Origin: Lolium rigidum
Taxonomy: Eukaryota > Streptophyta > Magnoliopsida > Poales > Poaceae
Assembly (NCBI RefSeq): GCF_022539505.1
Contig: NC_061510.1
Span: 398,394,249 to 398,458,248 of the forward strand
Length of the DNA stretch: 64,000 nt
Direction: 5' to 3'
This document shows, piece after piece, positions 11,521 to 24,349 of the stretch. Position numbers and translations under genes: made by a program. Below the pieces are notes generated by a model, which had not been told where the DNA came from, made no database searches, and saw nothing but the letters and a program-made list of their open reading frames with translations. The number at the start of each line of letters is the position of its first letter. The stretch's first letter is position 1.

Positions 11521-12830
11521 CTAGCTTATCTGCGAACCGCTCGATCTAAACAAACCAAAACGGTAGCGTCCGAAACAGATCGATTTAGTGGAGATGTCGC
11601 CGACGTCACTGACACCAACCTAGTTGAACCGACTCGCGTCCACTAGAGACGTACTCCTACCACAAAGCAAGAAGAAGCAAAAACTAGGCAGCGTCCCCGG
11701 TTTCTGTGAAGGGCTGACCTGAACCTCTCTGCACCGGATGCACATCCATCCATCCGTCAATCGACATCAGTCAATTCAGACATCCATCACCTTTTCCTTT
11801 TGTTTCTCGTCCCGGACGAGGCGGAAGCCCACGCATCCATCCCTTCCAGCTCGCAGTTTGCAGGACGCAAACGGTGTTGCACAGACTACCGAGCAACGGC
11901 CGGCCGGCCGGCGAGACATGGGCATGCCTCGATCTACAAGGCAAAGGTCCACCTGCAGGTGCAGGGTCAGAGACCACGGAGGGCCGCCTCAAGAACTTCG
12001 CATGTGCTCGTTGGTCGTTGCCATGCTCCTGCAAGCTGCACTACTGCGTTTCCCCGACCCGTCCTTAATTTCTTGCCGGGTTTTCTTCGTATCCGCCATG
12101 CCTCTACCTCCAAGGGCGTGCGTACGTACGTCTGATGAAGAAGAGGAAAACCAGGAGGTCAGGCCGGATGGGCAATGCCATACTGCCGTCAGCCCGTGAC
12201 GTCATCCCCGACTGCACTCTTTTCGGGCAGCGGCAAGATCGATCCAAACACACAGCTCCGAGCAAATATAGAATGGAATTCTCTCGTATTGAAAACAAAT
12301 GACTCAGTTTTTTTCTCGATATAGATTTATCTACAAACTAATATGTTGATATCTAAACGAAACCGAGTGATTTATTTTGAAGCAAAGGTAGTGTAGTAGT
12401 TTACACAATGTGGTTTCCCTTCGGCTTCCAACCCTCAATTGCACTAGTACACGACGATACTATGTGCCACTGCATATCTGAATGTTGCCGACGAGTTTAA
12501 TTTAACTCTACAAGAATAACATGTGGTTGGGTGGTTGAGGACAGTGTTAACCCCATCCTACCGATATTAAACCCTATGTTTGATACTTCGATGTCGTATA
12601 AAAAAAATAGAATACTTTTGGAGATCTCGAGACCTACCAGATCAATTTCTTGATCTCACGAAGGTGCTCCTAACAGCACGGTGTGAGTGCATAGGTTTGT
12701 AGAGGTGACTCTGTTTCGTAAAAGAAAACGTGCGAGTGATAAAGTGACGAGTTGTTTTATCTGCGTACATGATGGTGCCCTTGAATCGACAACACACTAC
12801 AAATTGCTCCTACTACCTCTCGACGTATAA
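11521..12830. other. Intergenic stretch, nothing firm recognised
   Basis: Frames up to 153 codons (11738-12199) overlap each other on both strands without recognisable domains, and look like chance openings in GC-rich DNA. No splice-supported gene could be assembled. Confidence 0.45.
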
Positions 12831-13642
12831 GAGCATCTCCACCGGCGTGCCCTAAATAAGCGAGGTCGGTAGGTGCGCCGGCAGGAGTTTATGGGGGGAT
12901 GCCGGCATGTCCTCCTCTGTGTCCTCCCGAACTATAGGGACGACCGTCCCACACATGCGTCCCCTATACCGGCGTTCCCCAAAAAAATTCATACAATAAT
13001 TTAAATTTATTCAAACAATAATTATGTATACGATAATGTAACATAGTTTAACACAAATACAAATGGAATTATTCATACAACAATTTAAATTTTAAATCAT
13101 GCATTGGCGGCTCCTCTCCTCGCCCACGGATGTATAACCAGATCCGTCTGAAGTTGAGCATGAACACCTGCATCTTGGATTTCTGCATGCATGTGAAGGA
13201 AAGCGGCGAACTCTTGGGGTACATGCTCAACTTGAGCAAGAGGCCCTTGATAATCAAATGGTTGATCATTATCTACAGCTGCGTGGACATCTCGTCGTCG
13301 CTGTCCATCGCGGCAATCCGTCGAACACCATGCGTGTGGGACGGATGGACGATCGTGGCGGCAGCTTCCTACTGCCGGCGAGTCAGCCAGGTGCTGAGAT
13401 CATGCGCTGGAGATTTCGATGCCCGATGGTTTTTGGAGAGGTGGTGTCGGAGGCGACCAAGGGGGAGGCGACGACGATGGCGACGATGGCGATCCAGAAG
13501 GGGGCGGCATGGGTTTACCGATGATTCTATTGGACTCGAAACAGCGCTAGCGCTTTGTTGTGCACGTCAGTGTGAACCCAATTTTACCGCGGACCCTAAA
13601 TAGCTATGGGGAAGCTATTGGACCGTGACAGCGGAGATGCTC
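12831..13642. mobile_element. PIF/Harbinger-type non-autonomous element
   Basis: The 812-bp segment starts GAGCATCTCC and ends with its complement GGAGATGCTC, and is flanked by TAA on both sides (12828-12830 and 13643-13645), the usual three-base target of Harbinger elements. The inside mixes an AT-rich part with a GC-rich right third; frames there (13130-13603 plus, 13069-13269 minus) show no transposase motif, so it is most likely non-autonomous, perhaps with captured host DNA. Confidence 0.8.
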
Positions 13643-16076
13643 TAAATGGATAAATAGTCTGATGCTCGGGTGCGCGGTAAGAGTAACTCTAACAGAGCCC
13701 GTAAATCACGCCGGAATCGTATTTTTCCGGTCGATTTACGGGTTTGGATCGAAAGTGATGCAGAACAGATGGGCCGAAAAATTTCACACTCGACCCCTAC
13801 TAGTATAGACTGAAGGGCGGTTTACATGCCCAAAACTGAACAGATTTCTCACCACACCTCCAGCATCGCCGTTCGTACAACCGCCTCCAGCCGCCGATTT
13901 CTAGCTGCTTTGCTAAAATTGTGCATCGCCGGTCAAACATCCTGTCAGCCCGCTCCAATTCCAACCATGTTTATGTCAATTCCCGGCGAATCTTCTCAAT
14001 ATAGACTAATTCCGATTTATTCACAAATATCAATTGATTCCATAGCTAGCTAGCTAGCTGGGTGGTGCTACTATTCCGATTAACTTGCTAGCTAGGTGGT
14101 GTCCTTGTCGAGGAGAGGAGGTTGACGGAGCGGCGGAATGTGTGGGCGCGCAGGTCGCGCGAGGCCGAGCTGCCGAGCGGTTCGCTGGAACGGCGCGTGG
14201 CCACCGCTGCCTGGACGCATGCTTCTGTTCACGCAGATGCGCGTGTACGCATGTATTAGCTGCTTAGGTGCTTCGCTGCTTGGACGACGGCCGCACGGGG
14301 AGATCTAGGTAGCGGTGCGGATAATTCTTGTGAAGAAGATGATGACTTTTTAAATATTCAATTTTTCAGTTTTAGTTTATAAAGTATGTTCTGCACCAGT
14401 CGTTTTGCGACCGTAAAAACGTTTTTAGAAAAATGAATTCGAGTTTTTCAGTTTGCACTTTTACAGGTTCTCTTACAAATGCTTTAACAGTCAAAAGAAG
14501 AGGCTAGGATCGCCAAAAGCAGAGACCCCGCACGCATTGCATTGCATTGCGTATCCTTTTTTACCCACTTTATCTTTTATTTACTGCTACACACGGCAGC
14601 AACACAGGAGAATCCCCTTTTCTTTTCTAACATTACTTAAGCCCCTCGTCAATTACTGTAGCTGCAAGCTGCCTAATGTATCCGACCAAAGTCCTTTTCG
14701 ACAGCAGAGTAATTTCAGTCTACTGTAGTACGGTTTCTTGTGGTTCTTCACCCCATCCAGGCAGTCAAGGGACAAAGACCCGCAAATTAACTCCAAATAA
14801 ATCATGGCGGTTAAGTGCACCGTACGCCCGGCCGGTGAGATCACATCACGTGACTACCCTCCATGCAGGGAGCAAATTAAAGGGGGTCAAGTCAAAGCTT
14901 GTTCTTTCAGCAAGCCAATTACTACAGATCAAGTGGAGTAGCACGAGTAGACTACAGATCAAGCAACGAAAAAAACAAAACTTGTTCACAGCTCTGCGAT
15001 CGCACTCTCCACTTGATCCAGTTAACATATTGCGATTACTGGAATTCTTTAGATTACATGAATTTTTTACTCCACAAGATTCAGTTTATTTTTCACAGGA
15101 ACCAAAAAAAAATTACAATGATGATGAGCTGCGCCATGTATTCCAATGAGGAAGCAGGCCTCTATCCAAGAGGAAAAAACACAATGAGCTTTTCTTTTCC
15201 TTTTCTCTCTGTAACACAGCAAAGCAATGAGTGCAGCAAATGGAAGCATAATTTAGCTTCTGAACTACTGCATCACCAGAAAGGCGTTTCCGCGCATGAT
15301 TACAGCTTTTGCAAGCCTCTCAAGTCACATCACCCAACATATCATTCGCCCCTCACACAAGGAATCAATGATCATCTAGAACAAATATTTATAGTTTTTT
15401 CAATTCCATGTATCATTCCATCCGCCGTTCTGCAATGATTCTACAACTCATGGTGACGATACATATACAATGGCCAACCTAACTGATTTACAGGGTTTTC
15501 AAAGGACGAAAAAGGGACAAGAAAAAGGTGGTGGATGGCGCTTGCTAAGATTGCATCTAATCAAGGGAGGGAATGAACTGGAAAGGCTTGTATAGTGAGT
15601 CCATGTTGGCTGGCTGATTCTTCCCACCACCCCAGGCAAATTGTTAGTCGCAAAATTGCCTGAATATCCTGCAAGAGCAACAGAGAAAAAAAATTAGGGC
15701 AATGAAAGAGTTTTGGGCTTTCCTCGAGAGTCAGGAAAATCAATTACCTGTTAGTGCACAATGTGTTCCCTAAGCATCTGTTCAAGGCTTTAGATCTTGG
15801 CAATAGATGCTGAAATGCGAAGTGTCCGCCTCAAAAGCGAACACACACAAAAAAAATAAGACAGATGGAAAAAATATTGTCACATTCGCATCTGATCATC
15901 TATCAATCTTGGAGCAAATGTTATTGATCACCAAGAATCAGTCAGCCTGTATGCATAAACAGCAGAGATGTGAGAAGGAATACATGCAAGAGAAAGCTAT
16001 TCATAATTGAGAACCAGGCAGTTAGCTTGAACATAATTAAAGCGGCATACTTACTTACGGCATGCTGAGAGCCGAA
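13643..16076. other. Intergenic DNA and probable 3' UTR of the 5-phosphatase gene
   Basis: The right part lies directly downstream of the minus-strand 5-phosphatase stop codon and should hold its 3' UTR; an AATAAA on the minus strand at 15085-15090 is one possible polyadenylation signal, but I cannot fix the transcript end. GAGTAACTCTAACAG at 13681-13695 resembles a Harbinger-type left end, without a matching right end found. Frames such as 14899-15438 (179 codons, plus) show no recognisable domain. Confidence 0.4.
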
Positions 16077-19000
16077 TTAGTACAATTTCGTGCCTCCAGA
16101 GCTGTGAGAATATGGCAAAAGCTCTTCCACCTGAATTTTAGAGCTGAAATAACCCAGGTTTCTTTTCCTCTGGCGGAGAATTTCGACCTCCGCCATGAAA
16201 ATACTGTACACTGGTCGGTGGTCGGAGAAGCGAGATTCTCCACGGACATATGACAACTGACTGAGGCCGTTACCATGCCACAAAATACGATCACACCTAT
16301 GGTAAAAGAATTAAAAAAAATTATCAGTCAGTTCCTTAGAACTAGTATTAAGTAGAAGAAGGCTATTGGTTAATTAAAGTGTGTGCTGAAGTGGTTACCA
16401 AGCTGGTGTTCTCCTTTTTTCTTTGGGACGCACACCATAACCAGAATACAGATCTGAGTTGAAAGAGTATTTATATGTTGGAGGAAAATAAATCCTTCCT
16501 TCTTTCCATCCCTGGAAAACATGTCCTCGTCTTCGCTCTATACGAAGCTGTTCAAAAGAAGTAATTCAAGCATTGATCTGAAATCAATGAACGTTGCAGT
16601 GTAGCCCTATCAGTGTAATTACCTGATCTCTCTCCAACAGTTGCTTCCAGTTATGCATTTCAACCAGAGCTTTTGCCGATGAGTATGGAAGAGAAATCCG
16701 GTAATTCAAATCACCAAGCCATATGATACGCCTGCAAATACAACAAAAAGATAAGTTAGTGCGAGGTTTTTTTGTGGCCACCACATTACTATGTCGAATA
16801 AGGAAAAAGTAAACACATACTCATGCTCAAGAATTGTTTCCGGTGATTTGAGATCACCACATCCGCGAACCTGAGGAAATCTCGTCTTCTTCAAGATCTC
16901 CAAAACATCAGAATTTCTGCGCAATTCATCTCCCTCCTTTTCCCCAGAGGTCAAATGACAACATACAAAACAGAAGGTTGTATGGTGCAAAGACATGCTT
17001 ATTGATATAGAACCCTGTAGCAAAAGAAAATGATTTTAACATCTATAGTTCAGTAGCAGATCAAACATGATTAGCAAATAAACGAGTGCAACTTGTACAT
17101 TATAAAACTCTTACCTTATTTCCAAGATAACCCATCAGTCCTCTACCGACGCAAGAAACTTTCAGGTTTCTAACATCAGCTCTTATTTCACTGCGTACCC
17201 AAACTGTGAGAAAAACACCAACCATCTGTTTGCTGGCAACCAAACAGTACCTGGTACGAACAGAGTAGTTTCATTACTGCATGAATTTAACAGAAGAGCT
17301 ATAGTGGAGTTAGCACTGCTGAGATGAAATATTGGAAGAGAATATTTGATGTCTTACATGAGGAAAGATAAAGAATAGTACAAGAACAAAATGCATGAAT
17401 TTAATGGAACGTGTCAAAAAAATTACCTAGACGTATTTGGCTGTTCGTTGTTTTCTTCCATAGGTGTGGAACCACCATAACCATATGGGAATGGTGAAAA
17501 ATAAGCTCCATTACTTGCATCCTCATCAATATAATCATCATCCGGTGATCCCATACACTGACAATTTCCAGCAAAATCACTTGGCCTGCCTCCAAAGCTA
17601 GGTGGGTTACAGACACTAAACCTGCGGTCCAATCTTGGTTGCGAAAAAATATCATTGCCTTCAACTCTTAAACTCCGACTAAGGTTCTGGAATGACCGGC
17701 GATGGAAGAATGAAGAGCTATCCTGTCTTCTCGATGACCCCTCAAAATCAGCATCCAATTCCACGACCGGATCAGGGACAGGGGACGGAGTGCGATACCC
17801 GCCATGGCTGCTAGGCCCAGGATTCTTGTTCAGCGTCCTCCTGATAAGTGATACCCACTTTTTCGCCGGAACATTGTCTTCGGTGCCAAGAACATTCCCG
17901 GCATTCAAGGGAACAATTTCCTGAAATCTGCAGAAGATTAAAAAAAGTCCAGTTAACAAAAATATATCGCAAGAGGACTGTTGTATAAACCCTTGCAAGG
18001 ATTTGACAAATGACAATACATACCCAAGCACATAAATATCAGCAGGTGGTGAAGAATGGAGCCAGTCATCTAGATCTAACCCCCTTGATGGGGATTTACC
18101 ACCAACATTCCAGGTCGAGGCAAAGATTCTACACACATAAGGAGAAGTAAAACTGTAAGAACCACCTAAAGCACTATGATCTGCATAATATGAACAGTAG
18201 TGCATGGGTTCCCCGGAAAAGAAACTCAGATTCCCTGTAAACAAATTGTACCTGTAATCTTGAGTTTCTGTCAGGCGCGACACATCAAACTCGTTCCTTC
18301 CTCGACGAATCCGATCGACATTCCGCTTCAACGGTCGGTCTATAGGCCACAATGAAGAACAGAAATAAATAAATAAATGAACAATCTGATAATAGGTTGA
18401 TAAAAAGCACAAGGAAAATGTGTTGGTGGGATTATATATGAAATTGATTTGAGAAAAGAAGGGGCATGTATAGCAGGTAAAAAGTGAGTTGTGGCCATGC
18501 AACAAAAACAGAAAAGAGGTAGCTGCGATTTTGATGATGTCTGAAGGGAGAGACTAGAGCTTGGTGTGGTGGTCCAGAGCTTTAACTGTACCAGTTGTGC
18601 TGCTTTTCTTGGCAGCGCCAGCGTCCCTCTCTGAGCAGCTGGTCCTCCGCTCGCCACCACCGTCCCGTCCTGTGCCTGCAGTAACAAAGTTTTAGGCCAG
18701 ACCAAAGAACACAGCAAATGCAGACGAACCAAAACAAATTTGTCCAAGACACATTTATCTTGGAATCAAAAGAAGCATACAAGAACTCGAGGCAGCTCCG
18801 GACAAACACTGTCCGCGTCGCTTGTGAAAAGGGCTGCCTGATTGATTGGGACGTTCTAATCAGTACTACTACTTGTACGCCATTGATTCGAGCTACGGCC
18901 TGAAGGAGGCCGCGTCCTACGCGAAGAAACAACGCTGTTTGACAGGGACCTGACTGGCGCTAATGCGTCCCTGAATCAATGCTTGGAACATGGACCGGAG

Positions 19001-21062
19001 ACCGTCTGATGGAATGGCAGCGAGGGAGGGGAACTACAGGCGCGAGAGCGATGGAAACGAGAAGGCGAAACTACAGCCAGGAGATGACTGAAACTGCATT
19101 CAGCGAAGGGGAACCTCGCTGAACCACACGACTAGTAGGAGCGGCCGGGGAATTAGACGAAAGCAACCAGAGGCAAGAAGAGGTCGTTGATGATGGTGTC
19201 CAGAACGGAGGAACTGAAACATTGTGCATTCTCACCTTGGGTTTGGGTTTGGGTGGTGGCGTGGTAGTCGGCGTGGAAATCCTGCGCCTTGTTCTTGATG
19301 TTGAACCACTTCCTGACGAGGGACTTGGACCAGGAGACCTGCGCGTACGTTCAGAGAGGGGGCGAATTAGCCGCCAAGATCGACCAATGGCAGCGCGAAA
19401 AACCGACAAAAGAATTAAGGCCCAATTCGGTGCCAGTGTTTTTAACAGTGTTTGGGCCGGTTTTGGGGTGTTTTTTCCGGGCTCGATGAAAACACCGCAA
19501 AACACCTCAAAACGCGCCTGGGCTGTTCGGGAGGCCGGTTTCGGCCCGTTTAGGCCCGACGAAACCGGCCGAAACCCGTCGGGCTGGGGTGGAAGGAAAA
19601 CGCGAGCCCCCCCTCGCGTTTTTGCGTGGCGGCGAGAGGGCGACGTGGGCGCGAGGGAGGAAGACGACGCCGGTCGCCGCTCCAAGACCACGCCGCCGCC
19701 GAAGCTCCCTCCACGCTCCAAGACCACGCCGTCGACGCTTCCCCCTCTCAGGTACCTACTCTCTCCTCTCGACCTCACCGCCCCCAACCTGGCGCCCATA
19801 GCCGACCCCTCTCAGATCCGCCGCTCCAAGATCCGCCGGGACGGCGGTCGACGAGGGGCGTCTCACGCGTCGTCCGGCCAGCTCGGGTGGCATCCAGTTC
19901 TCTGTGCATCGGTAGTGACTAGAGGAGCACCAGGGGCCACGCTGCCCTTCCTAGATTAGCATGCTGATGACTCTATGGGTGCAACTATACTTTCTATTAT
20001 TGACAGTAGCTATTTGGAATTATCATTTGGCTATTCTTGTCAGAGCATAGTGGCAAATGTAAATTGATTTTGAACGTAAACCTGTATTTGTAGCCATAGA
20101 CTGTTATTTACATGATTAAGCAAAGCTTGCTACCAATTCCTATGACTTTTGTTAGCTAAGAAAGCATTTCCATTGCAGGGAGACAACCAAATATTAGATT
20201 AGCTATGAAACTTGCATATGCAATCTTGTTTCTGTATGTATCTTATTGCATGTGTAATGCTAATGTATATCTTTGTTGCCTAGATTGATCATTTTTATGC
20301 GCCTCTACTACCCAAGTACTGTAGCCATGAAATAACTAGCTAATGCATGTGGTTGTATATTAGTATTTGATGGTTTACATCTTGTTTCCTGGCAGGAAAC
20401 AAGTTGCTTGGACTGATTTGGCAGGAAACAAGTTGCTTGGACTGATTTGGCAGGAAACAAGTTGCTTGGACTGATTTTCTTGTAATATTGAAGGGAACAA
20501 GCATGTTTTTAAGAGGACTCTCCCGGGCTGAGTTGGTGCCTCATTCAACATCTTGTAGTTTCAGTACTTTGCTCAGAACCATGTGCCTATCCACTTCGAA
20601 TTTCTCTATTTGTTTCATGTCTCTCAAAAATGGACTATGATATCTGAGGCTATGAGCTAACTGTACCATGGTTGTAGCTGTGATGAAGAGATGCTATTGT
20701 TGCTGTAATGCATATTTATGTACTGATTGCAAGATATGATCTTGTAGTGTGCTAAAGATCATATTTTTGTTTGCGATACAAATATAGTTTAAACTGTAAA
20801 AAAAGATCGAATTTTTATCTATTTGTGTTGGATACACTTGAATACACTGGTTTGTAAAACAACTGTGCCAAACAAGTGTTTTGACAAGTGTTTTGGAAGA
20901 TGGGGGTTTTGTAGTGTTTTGGGTAGTGTTTTGGGTGGTGGTTGTTTTCACCCAAAACACCCCTCAAAACCCCCCTCAAAACTCACAAAAACACTGGCAC
21001 CAAACAAGGCCTAAGGGGAGGCGACGCACCTTGCTCTTCTTGTTGCTCTCCTCCCTCATCAT
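16077..21062 (-). CDS. Inositol polyphosphate 5-phosphatase, CVP2/CVL1-like, 11 coding exons
   Basis: Coding exons on the minus strand: 21030-21062, 19236-19338, 18592-18675, 18252-18339, 18024-18128, 17427-17927, 17115-17250, 16821-17014, 16623-16731, 16399-16547, 16077-16296. All introns are GT-AG and the phases add to 573 codons plus stop, the usual size of this plant family. Family enzymes remove the 5-phosphate from inositol phosphates or phosphoinositides and act in auxin, vein and root-hair signalling. Seen: N-terminal [16 protein letters not shown] (about 13-28), WNVGGK (109-114), [11 protein letters not shown] (139-149), a plant-specific serine-rich insert with [16 protein letters not shown] (about 205-220), GDLNYR (421-426), PAWCDRILW (499-507) and SDHRPV (525-530). 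All catalytic motifs are intact. Start chosen at the first of two adjacent ATGs; exon 1 encodes only 11 residues. Intron 1 holds a 1.6-kb TIR element. Which paralogue it is cannot be settled here. Confidence 0.93.
19416..21014. mobile_element. 1.6-kb TIR element (hAT-like) in intron 1 of the 5-phosphatase gene
   Basis: Both ends carry an inverted repeat: left AGGCCCAATTCGGTGCCAGT (from 19418), right on the minus strand AGGCCTTGTTTGGTGCCAGT (from 21012), each followed by GTTTTT and G/T-rich subterminal DNA with repeated GTTTTGGG blocks. These ends resemble grass hAT-type termini. I could not find a clean 8-bp target duplication. The left part (19580-19930) is GC-rich and promoter- or exon-like, the rest AT-rich; no transposase frame. 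The partial gene copy at 38190-38640 lacks it, which supports insertion. Confidence 0.7.
20381..20477. repeat. 29-bp tandem triplication with hairpin at its start
   Basis: Three perfect copies of a 29-base unit (starting GGCAGGAAACAAGTTGCTTG) occupy 20391-20419, 20420-20448 and 20449-20477. Bases 20381-20403 form a perfect hairpin, CTTGTTTCCT, loop GGC, AGGAAACAAG. It lies inside the TIR element of the 5-phosphatase intron. Confidence 0.95.
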
Positions 21063-21670
21063 CGTCTCATGGCACGCCGCCGGCGTCTCCTCCGAAGCCG
21101 TAGCAGCGCAAGAACCCAACCGGTCTCCGCCCGCGCCGCCGCCTCGCTCTATACAAGGAAGGCGCTGGTGGCCGCGCAAGGAAGCCTCAAATCTCGGACC
21201 AATTTGCCTCCGCCCAAAAATGGAATCCCGGATTCTTGGCCGGAGACCCGCCCCAAATCTCGGAGGCTAAGTGGGCGCCGCGAAGAGGCAACGCCGCCGC
21301 CAATCTCGCCGGGGATCACACACTAATCCGCCACCGCCGAATCGAACCGAGGAGGCGCGCGGCTGGCTGCGGGAGGTGGCTGCTGGCAATGCGGCTGCTA
21401 CGAACGAAGGAGTACCTAGGCACGACGAGCTTGGGCAGAGGGGAGAACACCACACCGGAGCTTGGTCCTGAATCGCTGAATGCTTCTTCTAGCTAGGGGT
21501 TAAGGCCTACTGCCGGTACTGTGGAGTAGCTCGAGCGAGCAGTGGTGTATGTACTCTAGTACTGGTCGGTGTGTGTGCAACAAACACCGAAGTGAAAGAG
21601 AAAAAAAATGGCGACCGGGGGTTCTGATCTGCCTCCCTCCCTCGTCTGCTTTTGCTGGAGCCCCCTCCCC

Positions 21671-21676
21671 TTTTAT
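21671..21676 (-). promoter_or_regulatory. Candidate TATA box of the 5-phosphatase gene
   Basis: On the minus strand GGATAAAAGG occurs in a purine-rich tract about 610 bases upstream of the ATG at 21062, followed by a CT-rich leader-like stretch near 21600. This would give a 5' UTR of roughly 570 bases, possibly shortened by a leader intron. The assignment rests on position and motif only. Confidence 0.35.
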
Positions 21677-21679
21677 CCT

Positions 21680-23417
21680 CTCTTCTCCTCTCTCTCTGAT
21701 TTGTTTAGTTTTGTAATCACAACTCGCGCCCGGCCTGCTCGCGAAAACCCGAGCTGCTCGGCTTAATCTATGCTGCACATCGCAGGTCGATGGTGCTTTG
21801 AGAGTTTGAGAGGGTTGGGAGGAGGAAAAGGTGGAAGAAGCTCGAGCATGGATGGAAGGTGAAGAAGAAAAGGAAATACGACAGCGAGGAAATAGGCGAG
21901 GCGGGGGGCGTCAGCTTGCAAACAGAACCACGCGTACGTGCGCATTGAGTACGTCCTACCATATACGCGAGGCCTTTCCGAAAACCAGATTTCGTGACAG
22001 CGATTTGCGTGCTTCATTCACGCGGCTGCCTGGACGCTTGCCCTAACCAAGAAAAGGGACCTGCCCAGACCCCGCGTGTGTTGCTGCTCGGTGGGGCCAA
22101 ATGGATTCGGGTCCCACAGGTCAGTCAGCTGGCCGAGTTTCTTTGTGGCTACGTGCCAGTTTAAGCGGCTGTGACATTTTGCCAGTCGTGCTTTATTTTT
22201 TTAATTTTGCATGGTTATTGATACAGTACATTAATTATCATAATTATTATTACTTTAACACCAGTATACTACTATATCAGATTATATTTGTTGGAGATGT
22301 ACAATTGGTATCTTTGCATTAATTTTGCACAATTCTTTCATTTAATATATATATATAACAATTTTGCAAGCATATTATAAGTAAAGTCATATTTAAAGTT
22401 CTTTCGGTAGTAGCAAAACGGTGAGTTGGATGGGAGAAAACTACTAGGGCCACCGATCTTCCTTCCTACCAGCCGTCCTCGATCTAACCGTCGATGAGTT
22501 CCGGACTCCTCCGGCGCGGTGTTCACGGATTAGCGCATGGCACTCATGAACCTCATGTATCAGATAGGGTCCGACCGTGCGTGCGCGTCCGCAAACATCA
22601 GTCCGTGCGGCTTCAAGGGGAGGAGTCGCGAAGATCCATCGTACGTTCACACCATGGGCCACGTCAGCATCAACATCTCATCACGACCTATGTGGTGTGG
22701 GAAGAGGTGGGGAATACCAAGGTGGCTATGATTGGAAGGTTAGAAGGTTTCGATGGCTCAGGTCGAGTTTTAGCCCATTAAGTAATGGCGGTGGCGGGGA
22801 AATGCACTTTGGCTCATAGGCATCCATATGTGAATCCACGTTTCAAAGTGTCAAAACATTCTAAACTAAATTTTTACATGTACATCTAGATATTTTATGT
22901 TGGTACACAAGTTTTCAAAAAAAAACATTTTTCTGTGGCTCGTGTAAAAAAGACAAATTTTGATGATGTAACACGACTACGTACAGGACATTTTTTTTGT
23001 CTTTTTTGTACACACCACACAAAATGTTGTTTTTCCACGAAAACTTGTGAACGAACATAGGATGTCACGATGTATACCAAAAAATTTATGTTAGATTTTT
23101 TGACATGTTTAAAATTATTATTTTATTATTTTTTATAATGGGTGCATATGCACGCGTGTGCCAAAACGCCACCTCCCGGTGGCGGGGACTTGCATGTGAT
23201 GAAGATAATGCCTCGCGGGATGTTACTTGCGCACAATTCCATTGTAGGGCCACATTCCTGCCTTGCAACGGGTGATTTGCAGCAGTGGCCTGGAAAAATG
23301 GGGGTGACATTGCTTGGGGGCTTCAATTTTTTTGGTGCTCCTCGAGTACAGAGTCTCGATTTTTATGGTGTAAGCCCTAGGTCCAACCTTCATTCATTGT
23401 ACCTCGCAATGGCGATC
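21680..23417. other. Upstream flank and intergenic DNA
   Basis: Flank of the 5-phosphatase gene up to the Gypsy insertion. It holds a short TA repeat (around 22347) and several GC-rich chance frames (22444-22819) without recognisable domains. The segment 23140-23417 continues beyond the Gypsy element at 37709 once the insertion is removed mentally; its identity is not recognised. Confidence 0.5.
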
Positions 23418-23422
23418 CCTCC

Positions 23423-23983
23423 TGTCGTTGCCTAATCGACGGTACCTCGGAGGAGGGATCCTCACGAGGGGGAGAAGAAGTAGGGGCCATAGGGCGGAGT
23501 GCACACGGGACGGTGGTACGCGAGTTACCCAGCTTCGGAACACCTCGCACGATGACAGGGCCTACCGCTGCTTGTCTGGAATTATCTGGGCGCTTTCGCG
23601 TTGTTACAATGAGTTGTGGTTGTGCCTCTAGGGCTCCCAGGATCCGGCTTATAAAGGCGCACGGATCTAGGGTTTACATGGAGAGTCCTAGCCGGAATAC
23701 AAGTTGCCTAACTACGGTACAATGTCTTGCCGTGTACGTCAAGGATCCGCCTTCCTCCAAGTACGTGCTCGGATCCGGATACTTCATGGGCCGTCACGGA
23801 TCCGGCCTCCTTCGTAGGTCGGTAGAGATCCGGCTTCCGGTTCTCGGGCTGGACTTCATCCTTCAGGATCTACAGCAACTGGGCCGCCCGATGGGCCACA
23901 TGCCTCACCACCATCTATGGGCCACCCGGGCTTGCCGGATCTAGGCCATGCCGTTGATATACCCATAAAGTATACCCACAACA
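23423..23983 (-). repeat. 3' LTR of the Tat-lineage Gypsy element
   Basis: On the minus strand it starts TGTTGTGGGTATAC at 23983 and ends GGCAACGACA at 23423. It contains CTTTATAAGCC, a TATA-like motif, in its middle (around 23650). Confidence 0.95.
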
Positions 23984-24341
23984 GAGGCCCCGAAGTTCTC
24001 CGAGATTCATCATTCCTCCGGCTTCATTCAGCTCGGATCCGAAGAGAATCTTGAAGAGCTTCAAAAACTTCTACTTGATTCCGGGTTCATTCACTCGGAG
24101 CTCCTTCGTCTTCAGATTAGGTATCGCAACGGAGATTCCGTTTTTCCCGCGCACAACCTCCTTTTTTCCCGCGCTAAATTTTCGCAGATGCAAATCTGTA
24201 GCCGGAAATTTCGGCAGCGCACGGTTAAGTTACCTCCACGTCGTTTTACCGCACTTGACCTAAGACACGTGTCATTCATCCAACGGTGCGACCGTTCCGT
24301 TTCCACCGTTAGATCCGAATCCCGAATCTCCGCGCGTGGCC

Positions 24342-24349
24342 TATAAATA
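24342..24349 (+). promoter_or_regulatory. TATA box of the antisense gene in the Gypsy element
   Basis: TATAAATA stands in GGCCTATAAATACCCCCGCG, about 350 bases upstream of the first in-frame ATG of the plus-strand gene, with a CT-rich leader after it. This is a good plant core-promoter match on the strand opposite to gag-pol. Confidence 0.6.

Noticed and set aside
11738..12199. 153-codon plus frame as a gene after the TATA box
   Set aside because: No recognisable domain, competing frames on both strands, and no splice support.
13681..13695. GAGTAACTCTAACAG as the left end of a Harbinger MITE
   Set aside because: No inverted right end or target duplication found within 1.5 kb.
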